Shown here in pieces: positions 1 to 8,327 of a DNA stretch of 64,000 nt (its first letter is position 1; the number at the start of each line of letters is the position of its first letter). Source of the DNA: Williamsia herbipolensis (GTDB taxonomy: Bacteria > Actinomycetota > Actinomycetes > Mycobacteriales > Mycobacteriaceae); contig NZ_JXYP01000001.1 of NCBI RefSeq assembly GCF_000964005.1, positions 1 to 64,000 on the forward strand. Reading direction: 5' to 3'. A program made the translations under genes and the position numbers. A model generated the notes under the pieces. It was not told the origin of the DNA. It searched no databases and was given only the letters and a program-made list of their open reading frames with translations.

Positions 1-2
1 CC

Positions 3-125
3 GGACAACGCGACCATGCGCTCCCGGGCTGGCTGCACTTCTACAATCACCACCGAGCCCACTCCGCCACCGGAGGTCAGCCACCAGTCACCCGACTGAC
101 CAACCTCCCTGGACATCACATCTAG
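3..125 (+). mobile_element. IS481-type transposase, C-terminal end only
   Basis: The third forward frame is open from the window edge to a TAG at 123-125 and encodes about 40 residues. They include WLHFYNHHRAHSATGGQPPV, the usual C-terminal signature of IS481/IS3-type integrase-core transposases (Trp-x-x-x-Tyr-Asn, His-x-x-x-Ala-x-Gly-Gly-x-Pro-Pro). The catalytic DDE residues lie upstream, outside the window, so activity cannot be judged. Its stop overlaps the stop of the convergent hydrolase gene, so no room is left for a separate right-hand terminal repeat between the two genes. This is a partial feature because of the window edge. Confidence 0.8.
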
Positions 126-835
126 TGCGGTAACGCCCGCTCGATCGCGGCCAGGGTCATCGCCCAGAGGCGCGTGGTCGGGTCGATGATCGCGAAGTGG
201 TCACCGGGCGCGGTCACGGCCGTCACCTCGTCGCCGGCGGCGGTCGCCGCCTGCACGTAGTCGGCGCTGATGTCGATCAGGTTCGGGTCGTCGTCGGTGC
301 CGCACGCGATCACCTGTGTCACCCCGAGCGGGAGTCGGTGCCGCGGCGACGACGCCACATCATCGGCGGCCTTCGGATCGAAGCGATGCCCCAGCGCGTT
401 CTGCACCGCGCCGTCACCCATCCGCCGCTCGTCGGCTGTCTCCAGGTCGATCACACCGGCCAATGACACCCCGAGCACCGGGCGATCGGTGTCGGCGGCG
501 ACCCGCAGGGCCAGCTGGCCGCCGGCGGAATGTCCGATCACCGCGACCGGACCGGTGGCCTCGACGGCATCGAGCGCGGCCGCGACGTCAGCGGTGGTCG
601 CCGCCCACCCGTTCTCATCGGGCCGGCGGTATTCGATGTTCCACACCGCCACCCCCGTGTCGGCGAGCGCATCGGCCAGGGGATCCATGAGGTCGAGCCG
701 GTACTTCGAACGCCAGTAGCCGCCGTGGATCAACACCGCGGTCCAGCGGGGATCGGCCGGGGGTGTGCGGACCGCGATGTGCTGGTCGGCGTGATCGCCG
801 TAGGTGACGGTGCGGTGGGTGACGTCGGTGCTCAT
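122..835 (-). CDS. alpha/beta hydrolase, arylformamidase/esterase-like
   Basis: Protein of 237 residues with an alpha/beta hydrolase fold. It carries an oxyanion-hole motif HGGYW near residue 30 and a nucleophile elbow GHSAGG in the middle; a final Asp...His pair near the C-terminus (PGDHFAIIDP) would complete the triad. HGGYW is typical of kynurenine formamidase and related small esterases, so a formamidase or carboxylesterase role is possible, but the substrate is not shown. The start MSTDVTHR was chosen because the reading frame upstream continues into the promoter and coding region of the divergent epimerase gene and there has no protein-like character. Confidence 0.8.
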   Translation of the reverse strand: MSTDVTHRTVTYGDHADQHIAVRTPPADPRWTAVLIHGGYWRSKYRLDLMDPLADALADTGVAVWNIEYRRPDENGWAATTADVAAALDAVEATGPVAVIGHSAGGQLALRVAADTDRPVLGVSLAGVIDLETADERRMGDGAVQNALGHRFDPKAADDVASSPRHRLPLGVTQVIACGTDDDPNLIDISADYVQAATAAGDEVTAVTAPGDHFAIIDPTTRLWAMTLAAIERALPH

Positions 836-910
836 GGTTCGAGTGTGCCCGAGGCGGGCGTTCGACCGAAGTGCCCCGGGCCCCCGGGTCATCCGTGCCA
901 CGATGGGCGA

Positions 911-1903
911 ATGGGATTGACGGTGGCGGTGACAGGTCCGACAGGTGAGATCGGTATCTCGGCGGTGACGGCTCTCGAGGCCGATCCGAAGGTCGACCGG
1001 ATCCTCGGGATGGCGCGACGACCGTTCGACCCGGCCGAGCACGGATGGACGAAAACCGAATACCGCCAGGGCGACATCCTCGATCGCGACGCCGTCGACG
1101 CGCTCGTCGCCGACGCCGACGTCGTGATCCATCTGGCGTTCATCGTCATCGGTTCGCGCGAGGAGGCCGAGCGCATCAACCTCGCGGGCACGCGCACCGT
1201 GTTCTCGGCGACCATCGACGCGAAGCGCCCGACGCGGATGGTGTACACCTCGTCGGTTGCCGCGTACGGCTATCACGCCGACAACCCGTTGCCGCTCACC
1301 GAGGACACCCCGATCCGGGGGACCAAGGAGCACTACTACTCCGCGCAGAAGGCGCAGTGCGAGGAGGCGATCGCCGATCTCGTCGCGGGCACCGACCTCG
1401 AGCTGTTCATGCTGCGGCCCTGCATCGTGGCGGGGCCGAAGGCTCCGGCGCTCGCAAACGCGATGCCGTGGAACATGTTGCCCGGCATCGCGACGTCGGC
1501 GATCAACGCCGTTCCCGGACTGAAGGTCCCGTTCCCCGATCACGGTGTGCCCGTGCAGCTGGTCCACCACGACGACGTGGCCGCGGCGATCGCGTTGAGC
1601 GCCACCACCGACGCCCCGGCCGGCGCCTACAACATCGCCGGTGACGGCACGGTCAGCCTCACCGAGATCGTCGACGCGCTCGGCGGCCGTCCGGTCCCGG
1701 TGCCGTCGTCGGCGGTGAAGATCGCGGCCGAGGCGGTCAAACGCCTGCCGTTCATGCCGTCGTTCTTCGAGTGGATCCACATCGGTCGCACGTCGGTCGT
1801 CATGGACACCAGCAAGGCCCGCGACGTCCTCGGCTGGACCCCGCAGTTCTCGGCGAAGGACACCCTCGAGGCGCTGGCCTACGCCCGCAAGTCCGCGGAG
1901 TAG
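911..1903 (+). CDS. NAD-dependent epimerase/dehydratase (extended SDR family)
   Basis: Protein of 330 residues. It starts with a Rossmann nucleotide-binding motif TGPTGEIG at residues 8-15. The short-chain dehydrogenase active site is visible as YTSSVAAYG followed by YYSAQKAQ (Tyr-x-x-x-Lys). The C-terminal part has the sugar-nucleotide epimerase-like substrate domain ending in a DVLGWTPQFS motif that is common in this family. Substrate is unknown; related actinobacterial proteins are annotated only as SDR/epimerases. The ATG at 911 is preferred over longer upstream starts because upstream sequence overlaps the divergent hydrolase and reads as Arg/Pro-rich non-protein. Confidence 0.85.
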   Translation: MGLTVAVTGPTGEIGISAVTALEADPKVDRILGMARRPFDPAEHGWTKTEYRQGDILDRDAVDALVADADVVIHLAFIVIGSREEAERINLAGTRTVFSATIDAKRPTRMVYTSSVAAYGYHADNPLPLTEDTPIRGTKEHYYSAQKAQCEEAIADLVAGTDLELFMLRPCIVAGPKAPALANAMPWNMLPGIATSAINAVPGLKVPFPDHGVPVQLVHHDDVAAAIALSATTDAPAGAYNIAGDGTVSLTEIVDALGGRPVPVPSSAVKIAAEAVKRLPFMPSFFEWIHIGRTSVVMDTSKARDVLGWTPQFSAKDTLEALAYARKSAE

Positions 1904-1905
1904 CC

Positions 1906-1926
1906 GAGGCGAGCTCGATGCTCCTC
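1906..1926. terminator. possible bidirectional hairpin between convergent genes
   Basis: The 21-bp gap between the two convergent genes holds an imperfect stem: GAGC at 1911-1914 pairs with GCTC at 1920-1923, extended by GAG/CTC after a 2-nt bulge. No T-run is present. Confidence 0.3.
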
Positions 1927-2344
1927 AGGCGCGGGTGATGCGGAAGATCGGGAACTTCCGGCCCTCGGCGGTCTTGGTGTAGTCGGCGAAGCCCGACGAG
2001 GCGTCGGTGAACTTCTTCCAGTCGGCGTCCCATTCGTCGTCTCCGACCTCGGTGACGTCGACGGTGATGGTGGCGACCTTCCCGTCGGCCGGGATCTCCA
2101 TCTCGATCCGCGGGTTGGCCCGCAGGTTGTGCACCCACGCCGGGTGCTTCACCGCGCCGGCGGCCGAACCGACGATGAGCCAGCTGTCGTTCTCGCTCAG
2201 CGCGAACAGCGGGTTGAGGCGGATGTCGCCGCTCTTGGCGCCGATGGAGTGCAGCACCACGAGGTTGTCGCCGAACCCGGCGGTCTCGACGTGCCCGTTG
2301 TTCTCGCGGAATTCGTTGATGATCATCTCGTTGAAGTCGGTCAT
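1925..2344 (-). CDS. deazaflavin (F420)-dependent nitroreductase family protein
   Basis: Protein of 139 residues, the usual length for the DUF385/Ddn family of split-barrel F420H2-dependent reductases. The hallmark segment LHSIGAKSGDIRLNPLFAL (Gly-x-x-Thr/Ser-Gly, then Arg-x-x-Pro-Leu) is followed by HPAWVHNLRANP, which is close to the family HPxWxxNLxAxP motif. These proteins reduce quinones, nitro compounds or aflatoxins with F420H2; the physiological substrate here is unknown. F420 use fits an actinobacterial host. Confidence 0.85.
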   Translation of the reverse strand: MTDFNEMIINEFRENNGHVETAGFGDNLVVLHSIGAKSGDIRLNPLFALSENDSWLIVGSAAGAVKHPAWVHNLRANPRIEMEIPADGKVATITVDVTEVGDDEWDADWKKFTDASSGFADYTKTAEGRKFPIFRITRA

Positions 2345-2429
2345 GAACTCATCATGACAACTGCGGGTGCCCGCGGGTGGGCGTTCGCTTTACGCGCGGA
2401 TGACCGGCCGATGGCCCAGACTGTTCGTC

Positions 2430-3740
2430 ATGTCAGACTCAGATCCCTCGTTCGCGTCGTCCTTCCGCTGGACGAAGGTCGCGGGCACCGACGCCGTCGT
2501 CGCCCCCGGTGACCGGCTGACCTGGCCGCGCACGGTCAGCATCGGCCTGCAGCACGTGGTCGCGATGTTCGGTGCCACGTTCCTCGTGCCCGTCCTCACC
2601 GGGTTCCCGCCGGCCACCACGCTGCTGTTCTCCGGCATCGGCACGATCCTGTTCCTGCTGATCACCCGCAACCGCCTGCCGAGTTACCTCGGGTCGAGCT
2701 TCGCGATCATCGCGCCGGTCACCGCGGCGACGGCGTCGGACGGCAAGGGATCGGCACTCGGCGGCCTGGTGATGGTCGGCATCCTGCTGGTCGTGATCGG
2801 CGTCATCGTGCACGTGGCGGGTATCCGCTGGATCGAGTTGCTGATGCCGCCGATCATCACCGGCACCATCGTCGCGGTCATCGGTCTCAACCTCGCGCCC
2901 ACCGCGAAGACGAACTACGAGAAGGACGCGCTCACCGCGACCGTGGTGCTGGTCCTCCTGATCGCGGTGCTCGTGCTGTTCAAGGGCCTCGTGGGTCGTC
3001 TCGCCATCTTCGCGTGCGTGGTGCTCGGCTACCTGTTGGCGCTGGCGCGCGGTAAGGTCGAGACCGATGCGATCGGCGCGGCGAGCTGGGTCGGTTTCCC
3101 CGACTTCACCACCCCCACACTGCATCTGTCGGTGCTGCCGTTGTTCATCCCGGTCGTGCTGGTGCTCGTGGTGGAGAACATCGGTCACGTGAAGTCGATC
3201 CAGACGATGACCGGGATCGACTACGACAAGCAGATCGGTCGCGCGCTCGCCGCCGACGGCATCGCCACCGTCCTCGCCGGCAGCGGCGGCGGCTCGGCGA
3301 CCACCACCTACGCCGAGAACATCGGCGTGATGGCCGCGACGAAGGTCTATTCGACGGCCGCCTACTGGATCGCCGGCATCGCCGCGGTGCTGCTCGGACT
3401 GTCGCCGAAGGTGGGCGCGGTCATCGCGTCGATCCCACCTGGCGTGCTCGGTGGCGTCACCACCGCGCTCTACGGCCTCGTCGGGATCCTCGGTGTCAAC
3501 ATCTGGGTCAGCAATCGCGTCGACTTCTCCAAGCCGATCAACCAGTTCACCGCGGCCATCCCGCTGGTGATCGGTATCGCCGACTTCAGCTGGACCATCG
3601 GTGATCTCAGCTTCGGTGGCATCGCCCTCGGTGCCGTCGCCGCATTGGTCATCTTCCACGCCATGCGCATCATCGGCGGCTGGCGTGGAACGGTCACCGG
3701 GCACGACGAACCGGCCGTGTCAGAGCGCGCCGCCCACTAG
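2430..3740 (+). CDS. uracil/xanthine permease (NCS2 family)
   Basis: Protein of 436 residues with about 12-14 hydrophobic segments. The family signature GLQHVVAMFGAT is near residue 35, SFAIIAPV near residue 90, VENIGHV near residue 250 and ENIGVMAATKVYS near residue 295. The last two correspond to the substrate-binding helices of UraA-type nucleobase/proton symporters. A uracil or xanthine substrate is likely, but the two cannot be told apart by eye. The ATG at 2430 opens MSDSDPSFASSF; the longer in-frame start overlaps the promoter of the divergent nitroreductase gene. Confidence 0.88.
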   Translation: MSDSDPSFASSFRWTKVAGTDAVVAPGDRLTWPRTVSIGLQHVVAMFGATFLVPVLTGFPPATTLLFSGIGTILFLLITRNRLPSYLGSSFAIIAPVTAATASDGKGSALGGLVMVGILLVVIGVIVHVAGIRWIELLMPPIITGTIVAVIGLNLAPTAKTNYEKDALTATVVLVLLIAVLVLFKGLVGRLAIFACVVLGYLLALARGKVETDAIGAASWVGFPDFTTPTLHLSVLPLFIPVVLVLVVENIGHVKSIQTMTGIDYDKQIGRALAADGIATVLAGSGGGSATTTYAENIGVMAATKVYSTAAYWIAGIAAVLLGLSPKVGAVIASIPPGVLGGVTTALYGLVGILGVNIWVSNRVDFSKPINQFTAAIPLVIGIADFSWTIGDLSFGGIALGAVAALVIFHAMRIIGGWRGTVTGHDEPAVSERAAH

Positions 3741-3741
3741 T

Positions 3742-3764
3742 CCGGTCACCAGCACGACGACCGG
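3742..3764 (+). terminator. weak inverted repeat after the permease gene
   Basis: CCGGTC at 3742-3747 and GACCGG at 3759-3764 can form a 6-bp stem directly after the permease stop codon. The loop is long (11 nt) and there is no T-run. Confidence 0.25.
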
Positions 3765-3841
3765 CGGGGCGAGGAGGAACCCGCCGACCGGATGCGCGGA
3801 AACCACTCGCCCGGAATGCCGGGATCGCCGATCCTGGATGT

Positions 3842-4417
3842 ATGACATGGGAGACGCATCCGGTCACGCCCGATCGGTTCGAGGATTTCGCCGACGTGAT
3901 CAACCCGAATCGGCGCGCGAATCACTGTTGGTGTCTGTCGCATCGGATCCGGTTGCGCGAGATCGAGGAGCTCGGCGAGGGCAGTCGTGAACAGGCGATG
4001 CGGCGGCTCACCGAATGCGAACACCCACCCGGCGTGGTCGCCTACCGCGACGGGGTCCCGGTGGGGTGGTGCAACATCGGGCCCCGGTCGCAGATCACGC
4101 GGTTGGTGAACAGCAAGCTCATCCGGCCGGTCGACGACGTCGCGGTGTGGAGCATCGTGTGCGTCGTGGTGCGGGGTGGTCACCGCAAGCAGGGGGTGTC
4201 GGGCCAGGTGATCGACGGTGCGGTCGACTACGCGCGGCGGTCGGGAGCGCCTGCGGTGGAGGCGTATCCGGTCGATCCTCCCGGTCGGATGGACACGACG
4301 ATGGCCTTCGTGGGCACGCGGAGGATGTTCGCGGCCTCCGGTTTCGAGGTGATCGGCGAGACCGATGCGGTGGCGTCGAAGATGCCGCGACTCGTCATGC
4401 GCCGCGACCTCACCTGA
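3842..4417 (+). CDS. GNAT-family N-acetyltransferase
   Basis: Protein of 191 residues. A central strand VWSIVCVVV is followed by RGGHRKQGVSGQVIDGAVDYA, a variant of the GNAT motif A (R/Q-x-x-G-x-G/A) that binds acetyl-CoA pyrophosphate, and then by AVEAYPVD. A conserved N-terminal CWCLSHR block is seen in a subset of actinobacterial GNAT proteins. The acceptor substrate is unknown. The ATG at 3842 follows the permease by about 100 bp, so it may be a separate unit. Confidence 0.75.
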   Translation: MTWETHPVTPDRFEDFADVINPNRRANHCWCLSHRIRLREIEELGEGSREQAMRRLTECEHPPGVVAYRDGVPVGWCNIGPRSQITRLVNSKLIRPVDDVAVWSIVCVVVRGGHRKQGVSGQVIDGAVDYARRSGAPAVEAYPVDPPGRMDTTMAFVGTRRMFAASGFEVIGETDAVASKMPRLVMRRDLT

Positions 4418-4431
4418 GGCAGGGCCTCAGG
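4413..4431. terminator. perfect hairpin containing both convergent stop codons
   Basis: CCTGAGGC at 4413-4420, loop AGG, then GCCTCAGG at 4424-4431: a perfect 8-bp stem. The TGA of the acetyltransferase gene (4415-4417) and the TGA of the convergent lipoprotein gene (4427-4429 on the other strand) both lie in the arms. No T-run on either side. Confidence 0.6.
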
Positions 4432-4954
4432 GCTGACCGGTGATCGTCCGCGGCCACTGCATTGCGCGATTGAGCTGCGTCTTGGGGAAGCAGGGCGAGC
4501 TGATCGACACCGGGACCGTGTCGGGGTTGGCGAGGACGTTCACGGTGTAGCCGTCGAATCCGGTGCCGTCGATGACGCCGCGGCCGCTGGTGGTGACCGT
4601 CCATCCCGCGGCGGTCAGCGTGTCGGCGGTGGCGGTGCGGGCGCGTGCGGCGTCGGTGTCGGCGGGCAGCAGCACCCACATCGCGAACTGCCAGCGGTAG
4701 GGCTGGTCGGGATCGTCGTCGTTTCCGTTGCAGGGCGCCGGATTCGGAGTCTGCTCGGAGTTGGGGAGACCGGGCAGCTCCACGGTGAGCGTGGCGCCCG
4801 GCCACGACAGCCCGTCGGCGAGCTCCTGGAATCGCGTGATGATCTGCTGATGTGCCTCGTCGTTGCTGACCATCGGGGAGTTCCCTTCGTCGGTGCATGC
4901 GGTGAGCGTGCCGAGACACACGACCAGCGAGGCGATGCTGCGCCGCGGCGTCAT
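4427..4954 (-). CDS. putative lipoprotein, third gene of an ESX-like operon
   Basis: Protein of 175 residues. Its N-terminus has two Arg, a hydrophobic stretch and a lipobox-like LGTLTACTD, so it is probably exported and lipidated at Cys20. The mature part has paired Cys in a NPAPCNG...SSPCFP arrangement and resembles small uncharacterised actinobacterial lipoproteins. No enzymatic motif is visible. Its start codon overlaps the stop of the upstream DUF1023-type hydrolase gene (ATGA), so the two are translationally coupled. A role with the ESX-like hydrolase is inferred only from that coupling. Confidence 0.7.
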   Translation of the reverse strand: MTPRRSIASLVVCLGTLTACTDEGNSPMVSNDEAHQQIITRFQELADGLSWPGATLTVELPGLPNSEQTPNPAPCNGNDDDPDQPYRWQFAMWVLLPADTDAARARTATADTLTAAGWTVTTSGRGVIDGTGFDGYTVNVLANPDTVPVSISSPCFPKTQLNRAMQWPRTITGQP

Positions 4955-6663
4955 TCGGTCTCGTCTCCTCGCCCGGTCATGATGAGCGCCATGTTCGTCA
5001 GGGCCTGGTTCTGGGTGCCGTCGGGGTGGGTGTCCCAGTAGGCGCTGTGGTCGCTCAGGCGCGGGTGGTTGCTGTGGTCGGAGGTGAATCGCTGGGCACC
5101 GAACTCGGGGTTGTTCGGGCTGATGCCGTGGATGCCCTCGGTGAGCCCGATCGGGTCGGTGGTCGCGGTGCTCGCGTACACGTGCTGCGCCATGTCCGAT
5201 CGCGCGACACCGGTCAGCGACAGGTCGTCGGGCGAGTTCGGGCCGCCGATGCCGGGACTGGCGAGGAACACCAGGTCGTCAGCGTCGAGGGTGTGTCCCT
5301 CCGACGAGGCCTCGCCCACCACCACGGTGCCGTAGCTGTGGCCCAGCACCGTGTTGTGGGAGGCGGTGGCGCCCTCGTGGGTGGCGCGCAGCCCGTCCTG
5401 GAAGGAGTCGAGGGGGCCGGCCGCGCCGGCGGCCGACGCGGGACCCGCTGCCGCGCCGAGTCCCTGCGGTGCGTCGTAGCCGTACCAGGCGACCACCGAC
5501 GTCGCCGCGCGCGGATCGGCGCGTTCGGCCGCACCGACCATGGTCTGGGCGCGGTCGATGCCGCCGCCGATGTTGCCCAGGTTCGAGCCGGTGCCCGGAA
5601 CGTAGGTGGTCACGTTCGCGGCGGTGTCGGGGTTGTTGACCGCCACCGCGCCGCGTCCGCGATCGTCGACCTGCAGCAGGAACCGCGGGTTCGAGCCGGT
5701 CGGGTCGTCGAGTGCCTTCCCCAGCCCGGTGAGGGCCCGGTACCTCTCGGTGACCTTTGCGTACTCGTCCCCACGTCGACCGTCGGTGACGTAGCCGCCG
5801 GGACCGGGTGCGGCGGTCACCTTCCCGCCCTTGATGTAGGGGTGCGCCGCGATGTAGTCGTTGACCTTCGCGCGCTCGGCGATCTCCATCTCGGCGAGGT
5901 GGCGGCGGTTGAAGTGGTCGCGATCGGCCGCCGGTATCCCGTCCCGATTGCCCACCGATCGATCGGCGTTCCACAGCGCTGCCTTCTCGTTTGCGGTCAA
6001 CGTGTCCCAGAACGCGTTGAGCGCCTTCGGGTCCGACGGCAGCGACGCACGACCGTCGACGATCGCCGACACCTCCGGACGTACCGGTACCGACGTCGTC
6101 GCCCGGTCGGCGGCCTGACCGAGCGCGGCGAGAGCGGCCTCGACCTGTCGGGCGAGATCGGCGTCGGCCTGCCCGGCGGTCGCGAGCGCCGCCATCAGAT
6201 CCTGCTGGTGCACAGCGGCGTTCGTCGACGCGATGGTCGCCGCCACGGTCCCCTCGGCGCCGGCCGGCACGTCAACGGGATGCCCCGGACGCGCGTCGGC
6301 GGGTGGGGTCACCGTCCCGTTGTCGGCGACCAGGTAACCGCCACCGGTGAGCGAGTCGGCGAGCGAACGGGCCACCTCACACGAGCGGAGGAACGTGGGG
6401 CCGAGGCGATTGATGTCGTCGGCGATGTCGAGGATCGCGATCCCGAGTCGGTTGCTGAACTGCTTCTCCGCATCGGTCTGCGCCGATGATGCTCGCGCCG
6501 CGTCGCCCTGCCAGCTCTGCGACACCGCGTCGACGTCGCGCAGGAGATCGTTCATCACCGCGTCGAAGGCGTCGACCGTCGAGTCGATCTGCGCGGCCGT
6601 GTCGGTGAGTGCCGAACCCTGCGTGCTCCACGCGCGCACCTGCGACACCGTCGGACTGCTCAT
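4951..6663 (-). CDS. DUF1023-type alpha/beta hydrolase with an N-terminal WXG-like domain
   Basis: Protein of 570 residues. Residues 1-100 are helical with SWQGDAA at 50-56, a WXG motif as in type VII (ESX) secreted proteins. The C-terminal half is an alpha/beta hydrolase of the DUF1023 type: GHSYG at 441-445 gives a nucleophile Ser443, and Asp/His-rich segments near the C-terminus (TSDHSNHPRLSDHSAYW) can supply the rest of the triad. There is no signal peptide, which fits ESX export. It sits 6 bp after a small ESX-like protein gene and overlaps a lipoprotein gene. Likely an exported lipase/esterase-type effector; the substrate is unknown. Confidence 0.78.
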   Translation of the reverse strand: MSSPTVSQVRAWSTQGSALTDTAAQIDSTVDAFDAVMNDLLRDVDAVSQSWQGDAARASSAQTDAEKQFSNRLGIAILDIADDINRLGPTFLRSCEVARSLADSLTGGGYLVADNGTVTPPADARPGHPVDVPAGAEGTVAATIASTNAAVHQQDLMAALATAGQADADLARQVEAALAALGQAADRATTSVPVRPEVSAIVDGRASLPSDPKALNAFWDTLTANEKAALWNADRSVGNRDGIPAADRDHFNRRHLAEMEIAERAKVNDYIAAHPYIKGGKVTAAPGPGGYVTDGRRGDEYAKVTERYRALTGLGKALDDPTGSNPRFLLQVDDRGRGAVAVNNPDTAANVTTYVPGTGSNLGNIGGGIDRAQTMVGAAERADPRAATSVVAWYGYDAPQGLGAAAGPASAAGAAGPLDSFQDGLRATHEGATASHNTVLGHSYGTVVVGEASSEGHTLDADDLVFLASPGIGGPNSPDDLSLTGVARSDMAQHVYASTATTDPIGLTEGIHGISPNNPEFGAQRFTSDHSNHPRLSDHSAYWDTHPDGTQNQALTNMALIMTGRGDETE

Positions 6664-6669
6664 CGGTGG

Positions 6670-6978
6670 CTACGGCTCCATGTTCAGCGTCGCGCGGATA
6701 CCGGCTGCGTACGTGTCGTCGGCGAGGCCGACGGTGTCGGCCGCGGCCCGGTTCGCGGCGGCGAGAGCGTCCACCCGTGCCGCCACCTCGGCCAGCGCGG
6801 ACTCCACGGACGCTTCGGCGCGAGCACACACCGCCGCGACGTCCGACCCGGCCAACCCGGAGATCGTTGCGCGGAAGGCCTTTCCGACGTCGAGACCGCG
6901 GATCGTCGTTGCGCTGGTGTGTTGCTTGCCCGCCAGTGCGCGGATGGCGTCGAGATCGGCCTTCATCACGTCGGACAC
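6670..6978 (-). CDS. small ESX/WXG100-like protein
   Basis: Protein of 102 residues if started at the GTG at 6978, which has GAGGAG seven bases upstream; a longer start at 7023 lacks a good ribosome site. It is almost entirely helical, Ala-rich, without Cys, and has the size of ESX-type (type VII secretion) substrates, but no clear WXG motif. It is the first gene of a three-gene unit with the hydrolase and the lipoprotein and probably acts as a secretion partner of the WXG-containing hydrolase (inference from order and size). Confidence 0.6.
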   Translation of the reverse strand: MSDVMKADLDAIRALAGKQHTSATTIRGLDVGKAFRATISGLAGSDVAAVCARAEASVESALAEVAARVDALAAANRAAADTVGLADDTYAAGIRATLNMEP

Positions 6979-7111
6979 GTGCACACTCCTCGCTGACGGT
7001 CGGGCCGATGGTGGTGTGGCCACACTATCTGTCCGGTATGTCCGAGGCGGCGAGCTCGATGCCCTCCGTGCACAGACCCACTGTGGCCAGAGGTAACTGG
7101 GGAGAAGCCGG

Positions 7112-8092
7112 TCAGTGCGCGGTGAACGCCTCGTCGGGATACCAGCGGCGGTACACGTCGGGGTGCGCGCGGGTACGGCTCTTCCACGTGTTCTCGCCGT
7201 AGGTCGCGAACAGGGGATTCGCGGGGTCGGCCGTGATGCCGGGGGCCTGCGCGCCGTCCGGGGCGCCGATGGTGGGGATCACCGCGTCGAGCGAGGGGGC
7301 GAAGAAGTAGGGGATCGACAGACGTTCGGGGGCGTGCGGCGCGGTCAGCACCCGATGCCGCGTGGCCTTGAGGTAGCCGTCGGTGGCGACCTCCAGCATC
7401 TCGCCGATGTTGACGATGAATGCGCCCTCGACCGCGGGAGCCTCGATCCACGTGCCGTCGGCGCGCTCGACCTGCAACCCGCGGGAGTCGTTCTCCAGCA
7501 ACAGGATGGTGAGCACCCCGGAGTCCTTGTGCGCGCCGACGCCCTGGTCGTCCACCGCGCGATCGTCGGTGCGCGCCGGGTAGCGGATGAGTTTGATCAG
7601 CGTCGCGGGCAGCGCGAACGCCTCGGTGAAGGTGTCGGCCGATGCACCCAGCGCCACCGCCCACCGCGACAACAGGTCACGCGACACCCGCGCCAACTCG
7701 GTGTCGTAGGCGGCGACCGCCTCCCGCAGCTCGGGTAGAGCGGTCGGCCACTGGTTGGGGCCCTGCAGGCGCATCGGGCCGCGGGCCTCGGGCAGCGGTT
7801 GCCGTTCGGGCCCGATGTCGATCTGTTCGCGTCGGTCGACCGAACCGTTCGTCAGCTCGCCGCCCAGCTGGTTGTAGCCCCGGAAGTGCGGGCTGTTGAT
7901 CATCGCGACGGCCTGCTTGTCGGCATCGGGCAGGGCGAAGAAGGCGCGCGCGGCGTCGCGGATGCGGTCGATCGACGAGTCCGGGACTCCGTGGTCGACG
8001 AGACGAAAGAACCCGACCTCGCTGCTCACCTGGGCCAGACGTCTGCGTCCGGCGGCGGTGTCGAGGTCGGGAAGAGAGATCACCGGCAGCAT
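7112..8092 (-). CDS. 2-oxoglutarate/Fe(II)-dependent dioxygenase, isopenicillin N synthase-like
   Basis: Protein of 326 residues from ATG 8092. The Fe(II) site is visible: HKDSG (His-x-Asp) and the distal His in KATRHRV. The co-substrate Arg-x-Ser is in PERLSIPYFF. An N-terminal DIOX_N segment begins LPVISLPDL and contains GFFRLVDHGV. The family covers 2-oxoglutarate oxygenases and IPNS-like enzymes, so the exact reaction cannot be told. The start at 8092 is preferred because the longer frame adds a Cys/Arg-rich tail unlike the family. Confidence 0.85.
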   Translation of the reverse strand: MLPVISLPDLDTAAGRRRLAQVSSEVGFFRLVDHGVPDSSIDRIRDAARAFFALPDADKQAVAMINSPHFRGYNQLGGELTNGSVDRREQIDIGPERQPLPEARGPMRLQGPNQWPTALPELREAVAAYDTELARVSRDLLSRWAVALGASADTFTEAFALPATLIKLIRYPARTDDRAVDDQGVGAHKDSGVLTILLLENDSRGLQVERADGTWIEAPAVEGAFIVNIGEMLEVATDGYLKATRHRVLTAPHAPERLSIPYFFAPSLDAVIPTIGAPDGAQAPGITADPANPLFATYGENTWKSRTRAHPDVYRRWYPDEAFTAH

Positions 8093-8308
8093 GATGTCGA
8101 CGATAGGTGCGTTGATGGCGCCACCGCGGTCGGCGGAGGGTTTCGCGCAGCACTGGGCCCAATCCCGGGCTGGTCGCGACGACATGGATGGGCACCGTTG
8201 CAGCTCAGACGGCTGTTTTGCGTGCGGGAATTACGTTTGTCGAAAAGTTGTAACGGGCGGCCCGACATTTGCGACAATCCTCGTGAGATTCATGTGAGGC
8301 CATTGCGA

Positions 8309-8324
8309 GTTCACTCTGGTGAAC
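8309..8324. promoter_or_regulatory. inverted repeat GTTCAC-N4-GTGAAC
   Basis: A perfect 6-bp inverted repeat with a 4-nt spacer, 120 bp upstream of the SipW-type substrate gene. It could be an operator or a small RNA hairpin; the sequence alone does not decide. Confidence 0.35.
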
Positions 8325-8327
8325 CCG

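Noticed and set aside
530-910. N-terminal extension of the epimerase
   Set aside because: It runs antisense over the hydrolase gene and has no domain; the Rossmann motif lies at the usual distance from ATG 911.
122-1780. A 552-residue reading of the hydrolase frame extending across the epimerase gene
   Set aside because: Upstream of 835 the translation is Arg/His/Gly-rich and mirrors the epimerase coding strand; the protein-like part starts at MSTDVTHR.
5026-6489. Long plus-strand frame of 487 residues opposite the DUF1023 hydrolase
   Set aside because: Gly/Arg/Val-rich with no motif; it is the usual antisense shadow of a high-G+C gene with clear hydrolase motifs on the other strand.
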